A stretch of DNA of 64,000 nt from Piezodorus guildinii. Lineage: Eukaryota > Arthropoda > Insecta > Hemiptera > Pentatomidae. Position 1 is the stretch's first letter. Each line of letters starts with the position of its first letter. The notes under the pieces were generated by a model, which did not search any database, was not told where the DNA came from, and was given only the letters and a program-made list of their open reading frames with translations. The stretch lies in the NCBI GenBank assembly GCA_023052935.1, contig CM041293.1, positions 174,087,600-174,151,599 of the forward strand, given 5' to 3'. This document shows, in pieces, positions 46,131 to 57,195 of the stretch. The position numbers and the translations under genes were made by a program.

Positions 46131-46659
46131 TACAATGAAAATGAATAGAAACTTTATTAGCATCAAAACAATTATCTTGAACTAATGATTTCCGTACACA
46201 CTCGGTAACGACAAACTAAACTTTGCCGTTCACAAATGGATAGCAAATCAGGGTTCCAGGAGATCCCAGTGCTATTCTCCAAAATAATTTTGGACTAAAT
46301 GAAAAAAGAATCATTGAATTTGGTTTACAACTAGCTTAGATATTGCGTTTTGAAATCAGTGGTAGTGTTATGGTATGATGCTTTGAATTGGTGCTTTTCA
46401 TATTACTTAATTGCCTATCAACAGCCTTATGAACAGTTATATACCAATATTGTTATTTGGAAATAATAAACCATTATGTAATAATTTGCAACGTTTTAAT
46501 AAAGTTAGAGTAGAAAAAAAAAACGTGAGTCGGACTAAACAGTCTAACTTAGAAGATATTATCTACAAACAATTTAACTTCCAACAACTTTGTGTATAAG
46601 ATAACATTTTAACCAATAATAATAATAATAACAATAACCAATAACTCATAATTGTTCTG

Positions 46660-48270
46660 ATTCCGAAAGCGATGAACTTGAATTAGAAATTTTAGTGGAC
46701 GAATTGAAAGATCTTTATGAGGACATTAAAAATACTAGTGAACTAGGTTTTATTTCTACTACAGATAAGTCTAAGAGAGCGATGTTTAAAGCACGCTTGT
46801 CGCGAATTGATGGCACTTTTGATAAGTTTTCTCAAGTATTTCGAGACATTCGATCTCTCGCTACACTGATAGAAGGCTATGACATCTCATTATATGCAAA
46901 AATGAAGAATGAGGCTCGTGAAGCCTATTACGAATCCTTATCTTACGATGTTATAGAACAACAAATATCTGTCAAGACAGATAATGCTTCCAAGGGTTGT
47001 AATTCTGCCGGCACTACCTCCGTTCTTCGACTACCGCCCATAAACATACCTAGTTTTGATGGCAATATTTCCGATTGGGGACCGTTCAAGGACACCTATC
47101 TTTCTCCAATCCACAACAACAATTATTTGGAAAATTTCATTATTTAAAATCTGCAGTAAAGGGGGCTGCCGCACAGGTCATTGCTTCTATAGCGATATCG
47201 GATGCTGAGTATCTGCATGCCTGGGAAACCCTGTCAAAACGATATGACAACAAGCGAACGCATGCAACTACGTTTCTAATGAAAATTTTTAACTTTAAAT
47301 CTCTTCAGAATCAGACCTTTTCGAATGAGGTATTAGAAAACATCTCTTCATTTCAGAATTTAAAATTACAGGATCCCGCAGATTTCATTCTTCTAACATA
47401 TGGCCTAACATTATTAGATGACAAATCCCGAGACCAATTTAAAACAAAGTTCACAATTCAGGACTTTAGGCCAATCGAAAAGATATGAGAAAGTCATGGG
47501 ACTTAATAGATGTTTAAATTGTTTATCTTCTGGTCATTCCGCAAATCGCTGCCCCAGTCAAAATAGATGTCGTTCCTGTGGAAAGAAGCACCACACATTG
47601 TTACATTTTACTCAATCAAATCGTCACAATCAGGAACACGTCGCAACCGGAAAAACACACATCCGTCGCTCTTCCCCTTATAGTCAGATTAGTTCAATAA
47701 GTCCTTCAGATCTCGTCGAAACTCAAGAAGATACTAAAAGATGATCCAACTAAGTCAAAAGATGTAGTCCTTAGTTTATCAGAAAATAACGTGACAAATG
47801 TCCTATTAGGAACCACATGTGCCCGAATTAAGGATTGTCAAGGGTTATTACATCCTATAGAATAGTTATAGATAGTGGATCCCAGAGATCTTTCATGACC
47901 ACCCAGTGTGCGAACCGCCTACGATTACCCTAAATAAGAAATCCTCATCAGATCATCGGCTTTGCAAATTTTCCAATTCGTGATGGAGAACAGCAAACCA
48001 AATGTTTATATGTCCGAGTAGGCATGAATCAACCGCCATTGGAAACCACCGCCGTTTTAATATCTTCTATAACGATACATTACCGACACGCTGCTTATCG
48101 CCGAAAATTAAAGATATCTTCAAGAAATATGGCTTGGCTGATCCTGGCTTTCACGAACCAAATCCGATTGATTTCTTGCTCGGAGCGGATCTGATTTCCT
48201 CTCATTTTTATTGGCGAAACCATCCTCATCTCTCTTGGGTTTCCGAATGGATTAATGACGTTTTATAGAT
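46660..48270 (+). pseudogene. BEL/Pao-type gag-protease relic (copy 3)
   Basis: The gag N-terminal region is the best of the three (46660-47140), reaching the INIPSFDGNISDWGPFKD block typical of this gag family. A frameshift near 47145 moves to a second frame (LKSAVKGAAAQVIASI..., to about 47460). A deletion of about 235 bp relative to copy 2 removes the first zinc knuckle. The second knuckle (CLNCLSSGHSANRC, about 47517) and CRSCGKKHHTLLH remain. The protease block around 47875 keeps DSGSQRSF, but small deletions upstream and at 47935 and 48025 break it. RT and integrase are absent, as in the other copies. Confidence 0.8.
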
Positions 48271-48387
48271 TAAAAAAAAATAGATTTAACGTTCTTTTGG
48301 TTTATTATCTTTTGTTAAGAATTGAAATAGTCTTATGTTTATATTTCTCCATTTGTAATTTTATTTGTTTTATTTTGTCATTTATTA

Positions 48388-48794
48388 TGTGCAAGCGCTA
48401 CAGTCAATTGTTTTATTCAATTTGAAACAGCTGTTAAGTGACCGCTGGGCAGAGGGCATTCTGGGATTGTGAAAGAGGGAGTTAATGGAGTCACTCGCCA
48501 GTATAGACGGTGTTTAATTAAGTTGGTTGTCACATTTGTGTCTTATTGTTCTCAAATCGCACTTCATCGAGGAAAATCAAATGTCACAGAAAATAGTAGA
48601 AAATGGTCGCAAGGAGTAGGAGTCGCTAAAGGAAAGAAGGAACATCGCAGACGAGAGGGGAAGGAAGTCATCAGGGATAGAAAGAATCACCACCTTGCAC
48701 ATTATAAACAGTATTTTGTTTTATTTTAATTAATATAAGCTTATTCATGTTCTCTCTTTTATTATTTCATTTACTTACCCTCAACAAGGTTACA
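48388..48794 (+). mobile_element. BEL/Pao LTR-like sequence (copy 3)
   Basis: 407 bp, TGTGCAAGCGC to AAGGTTACA, nearly the same as 22417-22824. Confidence 0.5.
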
Positions 48795-48801
48795 CTGGTC
48801 G

Positions 48802-50240
48802 ACAGAATAGATAGATAGATAACTGTTTTTTTTATTTTTTCTTTCAGCATGTTACAACCAAAATATAACATGTAAAAAAACATTAATAGAACTATGGTCT
48901 TTTAGACCGTCTAGTCCGGAGCCGACCTGTTCAATTTTATAATTTATATAACAGTAACTATATTCATATATGATACACTACACAATAACAGTAAAATAAT
49001 CTCACTCACTGATTCAACTATTTCATTATCAGGCTCAAAACAACAAAACAATAACAATAATAATAAACAATTACATATATAAATATATTACAATTGTTAA
49101 ATATAGTTAAACTCTTTTATAAGTTTATATCTGTAGGGCCATGCTATTTTACGATATTTATACACAGCCATCCAGTTCTGTCCATTAAGATAGTTTATTA
49201 CTTCATCGGTGTTTAAATAATTCTTTCCGAATCACCTTATTCTAATTTCAGATAAAATGGGACATGTGGAAAGGTATTTTCTACTTCTTTTCTATTACAA
49301 AGTGAACACATCACATTGTCATTTGACCAAAATCTATTATAGTTGAGGTATACCAATTCACATCTAACTTTAAATATCCATTTCGCCCCATTAAAACTTA
49401 ATTTGGTATCAAACAAATATTGCGTCCCATTATCATGATCTAAGTTTTTATATACAAACATTTTCTCTGAGACTATAGCCCTTTGTAATAATTTTGATCT
49501 ATAAATACCTATCAGTGATTGTCTAAATTGCTGTAAGATTAGAGCCCAGTTATATTTGTTTTCAAGTTGAATGTCTATTGAAATATTATGTTTTTTCGGC
49601 CAGTTCTCTTACATCTTTAATCCAGAAAATATTTTGTTTGATGACTTCCTCATTTATGAAATGTGGCAGTCTATTATTTGGTAGATTTTTAACTTTTAAA
49701 ATGTAGTTTTTGAATTTTTAAAGTTTCCATGAACATTGGGACTATTTTTGTTTTGATGTGCAGCAGGTATGACGGTGTGGCTTGTGGGAGGCTAAATAAT
49801 TTTTTAATAAAATAATATAAAAGTTTTTCAGTTTCTATATATTCCTTACTTCCCCATGCCTGAGCTCCATATCCTATGAATGATTTAAAAACGGCATTAA
49901 ATACTTCAAGTTTTGATTTATAGGGTATACTGTTGTTAAATAGAAAATTTTTCCATATGGAGTTGATTGCCATTTTTGCTTTTGATAACGTCTGCTGTAG
50001 ATGTTTTTTTAAGGATAGTGTAGGTGTAAGGATAATTGCCAGGTATTTATATTCATTTACTACCTCTATTGCTTGGTTATTGAAAAACCATTTTTCATTT
50101 CGCCCACGTTTACCTCCTCCATTTCTGAAAATTAATATTTTAGACTTATTTAAATTGATCTCTAAATTCCACATTTGGCAATATTTTTCCATATCATTTA
50201 TCATTAGCTGTAATGTTTTTAGGGTCAGTTGCTACCAATG
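48802..50240 (-). pseudogene. Non-LTR retrotransposon, RT C-terminal part (copy 3)
   Basis: The longest open stretch is 50204-49689 (MINDMEKYCQMWNLEINLNK, then KYLAIILTPTLSLKKH, YGAQAWG). Small deletions near 49710 and 49595 break the rest, and the same 13-bp loss as in copy 2 is found near 49267. Sharing that loss groups copies 2 and 3 against copy 1. Confidence 0.75.
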
Positions 50241-50435
50241 TGATATCGACAGAATAATTCGGCGACTCATAATAACGAACGGGTTGAGGCTGCGAGCAAA
50301 CGCGTTAGTCGTCCCTCTACCCAACAATTATATAATGCAGTATGAAATAATGTGAAACATTATAAGTTTAAAAAATATACCCTAAGTGATAAGGGTTATC
50401 CGCCCCTAACATTATTTTTCAATTTCTTAGACAAC

Positions 50436-50916
50436 AAATTTTTTTATAATGTTGCATTAAAAAATACACACAACCCTTCTATTAACAACTCCTATATTTC
50501 AATAACCATTTTAGTAATTTAATAATTTTTCATCTCGCTCAATAACTGATCAATTATCACTTTGTAAGGTATCCACACCAGAGGTCACTTCTCAGCCAGG
50601 AAATAGAGATGGGGTCAAAGGCGGTCTCCTCTTTCTCTCACAAAATAAGCCTTCTCTCACTCCCTCCACAGTTTTGGGCCATTATTATTGTTTATCCATC
50701 AAGAGTAGTTATAATCTTTACAATTATCATTTTACTATCTCAGTGTAACTCATCTCTTTCACTCGGACAATGATACATGACACATGACATGCTCTAAAGT
50801 GGGTAAGCCATCCAGTTTGTTTGTGATAGCTAAAGTTGGGCTAACGAAAATATTGTTTATGCTACAGCATTAAGAGATTGATATTGTTTGTTAGTGATTC
50901 TGTCGTAATTAATTAA

Positions 50917-50920
<4 letters not shown>
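50436..50920. repeat. Unit module M (copy 3, first)
   Basis: Same as 24440-24955, here followed by a plain (AT)n tract (50921-50963) with no RTE-like insertion. Confidence 0.65.
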
Positions 50921-50963
<43 letters not shown>

Positions 50964-50968
<5 letters not shown>

Positions 50969-51176
50969 TTAAGGAATAAATTATAATAAATTTTTAAAAA
51001 TTAATGTTTGGTGTTTTGTTATTTTTATATTCCCTTATCGTTCACAGAGCTCAATGCCTCTTTCACTCATATACCACTTCCTTACACACTTACAATAAGT
51101 TAGTTATTTTTTTTCTACACTAGAAATTTCCTATATATAATTTATATGGCAAAAGAAGTTTCGCCTGGTCAGCTAG
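50964..51176 (+). mobile_element. Helitron-like 3' end (copy 3, first)
   Basis: The hairpin is slightly altered (GAAGTTTCGCC). Terminal CTAG at 51173-51176 before T. Confidence 0.55.
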
Positions 51177-51530
51177 TATTATATAAATAATTGATTTATA
51201 TTAGGTATGATTATCATTTTTGAAACATGCTCTTTGCCTGCCATATTCTAACCTAATTGACAAATATTAACTCTCCTATTCATGGAACTTGTTTCTAGTC
51301 TTAGCCAACTTTTGTTATTAAATTATTTTTATTAATTATGAGGCAGGGATAAAAGGATGTAGCAATTTATAACTGAACCTTAGGACTACTTAAAACTTTT
51401 ATAAATGTGAAAATCAACAATTATAGCCAATTGAAAGGAAAAAATAAAATAAGAAAACTGGATTAAAAATAAGTACAACATTTATTTTGAAACCATGCAT
51501 TATAACATAAGTAAAAAACATAAAAAAATA

Positions 51531-51782
51531 TTATATTACAAATGAATTTAGTGATAACAATATAAAATAACTTATTCCTTTTTTTTTTTTTTGGACAGGA
51601 CTTATTAACATCAATTTGACAAGATCAGCAATAGTTGAATCGGTGTAAAAAGATATGGTTTCAGCTAGTCTAATAACAAGTCGAGGTCTTGCACCTATCC
51701 ATTGAGTCTTTATATAATCTTGGAAAATCCTTCCATATTCCTGTCTCAGAATAAATTCTTTATTTAAATCAGTATTTCCTTC
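51531..51782 (-). other. Open orphan last exon of the two-exon gene (copy 3)
   Basis: A poly-T/CAG acceptor at 51783-51785 is followed by 83 open codons. These are homologous to exon 2 of the gene up to LMLISPV and then diverge into QKKKKGISYFILLSLNSFVI (new C-terminus), because a base change in the lysine run removes the usual stop. It differs from the gene exon by GRIFQDYIKTQW against GRVFQEYIKSQW. It lies about 5.4 kb downstream of the intact exon 2 (57196-57405) on the same strand, so it could serve as an alternative last exon. No exon 1 of its own was found. Transcription is unknown. Confidence 0.45.
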
Positions 51783-52006
51783 CTGAAAAAAAAAAAACAA
51801 GCAAAAATAAATTAATTTAGAGATTTTAAGTAAATTTAAATTTTAAGAAAAAAAGTTGATTTATATTTAATGCTATTAAACTCTTTACTCGTTAATAGTA
51901 TTTGAATCAATTAAATCTTTTTGGCGTGGTGATAAACCGCGATTGGCATTCGGAAACCGAGTCTGCTCTTTTTGGCACTGTGGCAGGACCGGTGGAAGAC
52001 TGTCCT

Positions 52007-53127
52007 ATGCATCAAGTCAGTCCTCAATGTGAGGATGAAGAAATCGGAAAACGCAGGAGTACGGACGAAAACGGTTTTTTCAACCCAAAGAAAGTAGCTA
52101 AGAGAGTTGACCCTCAGCTGGAAGCGAGAGGGCTAATAAATGTTTCTAACCGTTTCGAAGTCTTAAATACCGCACCAACCGAAGTAGATACTAGTATTCC
52201 TGGTACCAGCTTCTCAAATAGTAATTCATCTATTAGAAACTACAAACCGCCTCCTATTGTGATCGGTAATGAATTCTCACCTCTTGAGCTATTAAAAGAA
52301 TTCAAGAGAAACTCCGTGGAAAAAATATTTTTAAGACGTAGCGCTGATGCATCAGAATATACCCTGAGAACCAGGTGGAACACGAAAAAATCGTATTACT
52401 TCTGAAAAATAGCAAATTCGACTACCACACCTTTGCACCAAAAGGATCTATAAAAATAACTAAAAAATTCCTATTATTGAATGTAGACATGATTGAGAAT
52501 ATAAATAATATAAAAAATGCATTCAGAGATGTCAAAGGAATACTGGACATAAGGCGGCTTAGAAAAACCTCAGAGGATGGTTCAAAGTATGAAATACCCC
52601 CTGTCCTAATAACAACAACAGCTGATACGAAAATTGAAGATATAAGAAGAATAAAAGCGATAAACCAGGTATTGTTCACTGTCGTTGATTTTAAAGAGGA
52701 TAGAGGAATCCCACAGTGTCACAGGTGTCAAGGTTTTGGTCACACTAAAAACCACTGTGGCAGAAAATTCGTCTGTGTCCGTTGTTCGGGCCCTCATGAC
52801 ATATCACAGTGTCCAAGGCAAGAAAATCCTAGGTGTAAAAATTGTCAAGGCCCGCATGTAGCTTCCTATAGGCTTTGCGAGAAGCGATTAGAAATAGAAT
52901 CGAAACTAAAATCTAAAAGAACTCAACCAGTCGTTACATCAGCACAAGAACTCCCTCAACTTACTGAAAACATTCAACCAAACTACAGGACCTATGCCAA
53001 CACGATTGCAAATGAAAACCAAAACGCACCACCTTGGATGGAGAAGCTCACGAACATGATGGTTGGATTTATGAATAACATCACACAACTAATCCAAACA
53101 GTCATCACTCTGGTTAACTCTAAATGA
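52007..53127 (+). pseudogene. Jockey-like ORF1, gag-like protein (one frameshift)
   Basis: The start is taken as the ATG at 52007 (MHQVSPQCEDEE). The N-terminal part is acidic and basic by turns. A frameshift near 52378 (at RTRW) moves to the frame that carries the nucleic-acid-binding region: three C-x2-C type zinc knuckles at about 52715-52870 (CHRCQGFGHTKNHC, CVRCSGPHDISQC, CKNCQGPHVASYRLC). Jockey ORF1 proteins bind the element RNA. The stop TGA (53125-53127) overlaps the ORF2 start in ATGA, as in other elements with linked reading frames. About 370 codons in all. Confidence 0.75.
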
Positions 53128-55747
53128 TCAATCAATTAAAAGTTCTGAATTTCAACACCGATGGACTTGAAAATAAAATAGGAGAAGTTGAAACCCTCAT
53201 TGCACTAACTCAACCAGCGGTAGTCATCATCACCGATACAAGGCTGAAACACCACAACCTTTCCATCAATGGTTTTTCGTTGGTTCAAGATAACTCAGAA
53301 GATTCATATGGAGGTGTTCTCATGGCTATACGTGATGGCATTGCATGGAAGAGGTTGTCCTCACCAATAAATATAACTTGCAAGAGAATTCACCTAGTGT
53401 CTGTTCAGGTGCAGCTTCAGCAGCCTACACGAATAACCGCACTGTACCGTCGCCCAAATAGTTCCTTGAAAGAGTTCAAAAGTCTATTGTTAGAATGTTC
53501 CAAAAAAACGAACCATTGGGTAATCGGAGACCTAAACGCCCGACATAAATTGTGGAATAATACAAGGAATAATAAAGCAGGTGAATTCATTTCCAAATCA
53601 CGCTTCTCCGTGATCTATCCTAATAGTCACACATTCATCCATAGAGCCAATTCGACGATTACATCAACCATTGACCTTTTTCTAACAAGACAACCGCATA
53701 GGGTCGCTGAATGTACTACGCTTGATTTTGTGACATCTGATCACAGGCCAGTTCTATACCACATTACAGGAAAACAATGCAATCAAATACAAAGTCCTAC
53801 AAAATACGATTATAAAAATGCTGACTGGGACTTATACCGCAGCCAGATATGTCACCAGTTACAAGCAATCAAAACTCTACAATCAAAGGAAGATATTGAT
53901 GCCCAAATATTTACTTTTTCCCAAGTAATTCTAAGTTCAGCGAACGTCGCCATTCCAAAATTCTGTCCTCTACCACCTTCAATTCGTGTACCACCAGAAC
54001 ATATTCTACGGTTGATATCGTTGCGAAACAACTGGAAAAATAGATGGTACCGCACCAGAGACAGAAATACAAAGAAAGTATTGAATGCTCTTACTGTACA
54101 GATCCGTAACCTTATTAGCACGTGGAAGACGACTATGTGGGAAGAAAAACTAAGAGCGGCGCATGGAGATCACCGAAAACTATGGACGATGACAAAGAGA
54201 GTGACTAGAAATTCAACTTCTATCAGAATTCACGAAGATAATAAATTATTGAGCTCAGAAGAACAGGCTAGAAAACTAGCTGAATACTTCGATACAGAAA
54301 TAAGAAATAAGACAGGGGTTGCTAACTTACTCCCTCAGAAAGAAAAAGAAAGCAATTTCATGTTCGTGTCCTATAAACAATTAAAAGCGGTTCTTCGCCG
54401 GACGCACGGTAATAAGGCACCAGGATGTGACGGTATACAGAGTGTATTACTGAAACAACTTCCAAGAAAAGGATTAATGCACCTAGTTAACTTGTATAAT
54501 TCCTGCTTACGGCTAAGATATTTCCCTAATGCATGGAAGAGTGCAGTACTATTCCCTCTCCTGAAACCTGCAAAATCTGGAAATGAGCCATCTCACTACC
54601 GTCCAGTTAGTTTATTACCACATATGGGAAAAGTTTTCGAGAAAACGATCCTTAATTATCTAAGGATGTTCTGCGATCAAAATGAGATAATCCCACCTGA
54701 ACAAGCAGGGTTTCAATCTCAATTGAGCACAGAACATTGTTTGGTTAAACTGCACAATGAGGTGACCAGGAACTTAAACTCGAACAAGGCAACTGCTATG
54801 ATAGCCCTCGACTGTTCTAAAGCTTTCGACTCTGTGACTCACGAAATCCTCTGCCAAAAACTGATTGAACGAGAGTGTCCGGAACAACTGTATTCGGTCA
54901 TTAAATCGTTTTTAAGCAATCGCTACTTAGCTGTAAAAGTTGCGGAAGAGCTCTCCGGTTCGGTACCACTTACATGTGGTGTTCCACAAGGAGCAGTGCT
55001 GTCTCCTATATTGTTCTCATTTACACTTCTAACATCGTTGGAAGGAAGTACGAGAAAGCCACTGTATCAGCTTTTGCCGACGATATTGCAGTCACGAGCA
55101 GCAGCTCCAATGCCAGTACGGCTCTCAAACATGCCCAAAGTGCCTGTCAAAAAATATCTTTAGAGCTAAAGTGGCTAAACATAGAAATTAATCCTGAAAA
55201 AACAAAGGCTATTGTTTATTCGTTCCAGAAGGGTAAGAAAAAACTTCCTTCAGGATTTAATCTCAATAATTGCCAAATTAAACTGTCTAAAAATATTGTA
55301 TATCTTGGAATCACGTTCGACAGACACTTGAAATTTTCAGTCCACTTTTCTAAAAAAATTAAATCTGTAAGGCGAAAAATGTTTAGACTTAACCATTTGA
55401 TTTCATCTCCAAGTATATCTCTCCGACTAAAAGCGATGATATACAAAACAATTCTTCGTCCGTCACTGTTGTATGGCTCACAACTTTTTCCACACGTGGC
55501 GAAATCAACGGAAAAAAATGTCCAGACATTTCAAAACGGCATTCTCAGAAGAATCGCAAAAGGGACGGTATTCCAAAGAGTAAAAACAAAGAAATTACAT
55601 GAAGAGATGAAAATGCCAACAATTAAAATCTTTATTAATGAGAGGAATTTAAAGTTTTTCGAATCAACGAAATTTGTAAATAACCCTATATTTAATCAAC
55701 TAAAACCCCCAGGAATACCTCAGCGATGGCAGAAACTCAACAAATAA
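53124..55747 (+). pseudogene. Jockey-like ORF2, endonuclease-reverse transcriptase (one frameshift)
   Basis: Open from 53124 to 55163, then continuing in another frame to 55747. The N-terminal APE-type endonuclease shows LNFNTDGLENK, IITDTRLK, WVIGDLNARHKLW and FVTSDHRPVLY (about residues 1-215). Reverse transcriptase follows: NKAPGCDGIQ (about 54412), HYRPVSLLPHMGKVFEK (about 54595), AMIALDCSKAFDSVTHE and GVPQGAVLSPILF (about 54980). The frame slips near 55015-55045; beyond it FADDIAV carries the intact catalytic DD (about 55075) and YLGITFD the thumb motif. With a single slip the copy is young or recently active. Confidence 0.8.
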
Positions 55748-55947
55748 ATAAATTAGTTTAAGTTTTAGTTGTAAGGCCGAAACAAACTAGAAGGTGAGCC
55801 CCATCACCTGAATTATTATTCATAATGTTATTAATCCAGAAGTTACGTTAAAGAGTTGCAACTCCTTAAAATGCACGATTGCAGAAAAAGGAGAACTTAC
55901 CAGCATTGCAGGAGCTTAGAAGAAAAAAAAAAAAATAAGGGGCTAAG

Positions 55948-55978
<31 letters not shown>

Positions 55979-55980
<2 letters not shown>

Positions 55981-56044
55981 ATTTACTAATTAAATTAAGA
56001 ACATTCTTAAAGAATACTTGTATAGTAAGAAAACCTCTGCTTCA
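55979..56044. repeat. Remainder of orphan-exon block after the LINE
   Basis: TTATTTACTAATTAAATTAA to CCTCTGCTTC, the continuation seen at 660-722 and 7408-7473. It is cut off at CTTC and joined to module M. Confidence 0.7.
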
Positions 56045-56527
56045 AATTTTTTTATAATGTTGCATTAAAAAATACACACAACCCTTCTATTAACAACTCC
56101 TATATTTCAATAGTCATTTTAGTAATTTAATAATTTTTCATCTCGCTCAATAACTGATCAATTATCACTTTGTAAGTTATCCCCACCAGAGGTCACTTTT
56201 CAGCCAGGTAATAGCAGGGAATAGAGATGGGGTCAAAGCCGGTCTCCTCTTTCTCTCACAAAATAAGCCTTCTCTTACTCCCTCCACAGTTTTGGGCCAT
56301 TATTATTGTTTATCCATCAAGAGTAGTTCTAACCTTTACAGTTATCATTTTACTATCTCAGTGTAACTCATCTTTTTCACTCGGACAAAGATACATGGCA
56401 TGCTCTGGAGTTGGTAAACAATCCAGTTTGTTTGTGTTAGCTAAAGTTGGGCTAACGAAAATATTGTTCATGCTACAGCATTAAGAGATTGATATTGTTT
56501 ATTAGTGATTCTGTCGTAATTAATTAA

Positions 56528-56530
<3 letters not shown>
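56045..56530. repeat. Unit module M (copy 3, second)
   Basis: Same as 31434-31925, followed by an (AT)n tract to 56582. Together with 50436-51830 it shows that a block of module M, AT tract and exon 2 (about 1.5 kb) was duplicated in tandem before copies 2 and 3 separated. Confidence 0.65.
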
Positions 56531-56582
<52 letters not shown>

Positions 56583-56799
56583 CAATTTTAAGGAATAAAT
56601 TATAATAAATTTGAAAAAAATTAATGTTTAGTGTTTTTTTTATTTTTATATTCCCTTATCGTTCACAGAGCTCAATGCCTCTTTCACTCATATACCACTT
56701 CCTTACACACTTACAATAAGTTAGTTTTTTTTTTTTTCTACACTAGAAATTTCCTATATATAATTTATATGGCAAAAGAAGGTTTGCCTGGTCAGCTAG
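56583..56799 (+). mobile_element. Helitron-like 3' end (copy 3, second)
   Basis: Hairpin GGCAAA - AGAAGG - TTTGCC and terminal CTAG (56796-56799) before T. Confidence 0.6.
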
Positions 56800-57195
56800 T
56801 ATAATATAAATAATTGATTTATATTAGGTATGGTTATCATTTTTGAAACATGCTCTTTGCCTGCCATATTCTAACCTAATTGACAAATATTAACTCTCCT
56901 ATTCAGGGAACTTGTTTCTAGTCTTAGCCAACTTTTGTTATTAAATTATTTTTATTAATTATGAGGCAGGGGTAACAGGATGTAGCAATTTATAACTGAA
57001 CCTTAGGACTACTTAAAACTTTTATAAATGTGAAAATCAACAATTATAACCAATTGAAAGGAAGAAATAAAATAAGAAAACTGGATTAAAAATATGTACA
57101 GAATTTATTTTGAAATCATGCATTATAACATAATTAAAAAACATAAAAAAATATTATATAAACAAATGAATTTAATCATAACAATATAAAATAAC

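Larger units (their letters stand above)
51838..55978 (+). mobile_element. Jockey-like LINE, nearly complete (copy 3)
   Basis: About 4.14 kb: a 5' region of about 170 bp, ORF1 with three zinc knuckles, ORF2 with endonuclease and reverse transcriptase, a short 3' UTR, and a poly(A) tail (about 55948-55978). It interrupts the orphan-exon block at GATTTTAAG(A/T)AAATT; the interrupted sequence resumes with TTATTTACTAATT. The exact target duplication is hidden in A-rich sequence. The same site is occupied in copy 2. Confidence 0.85.
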
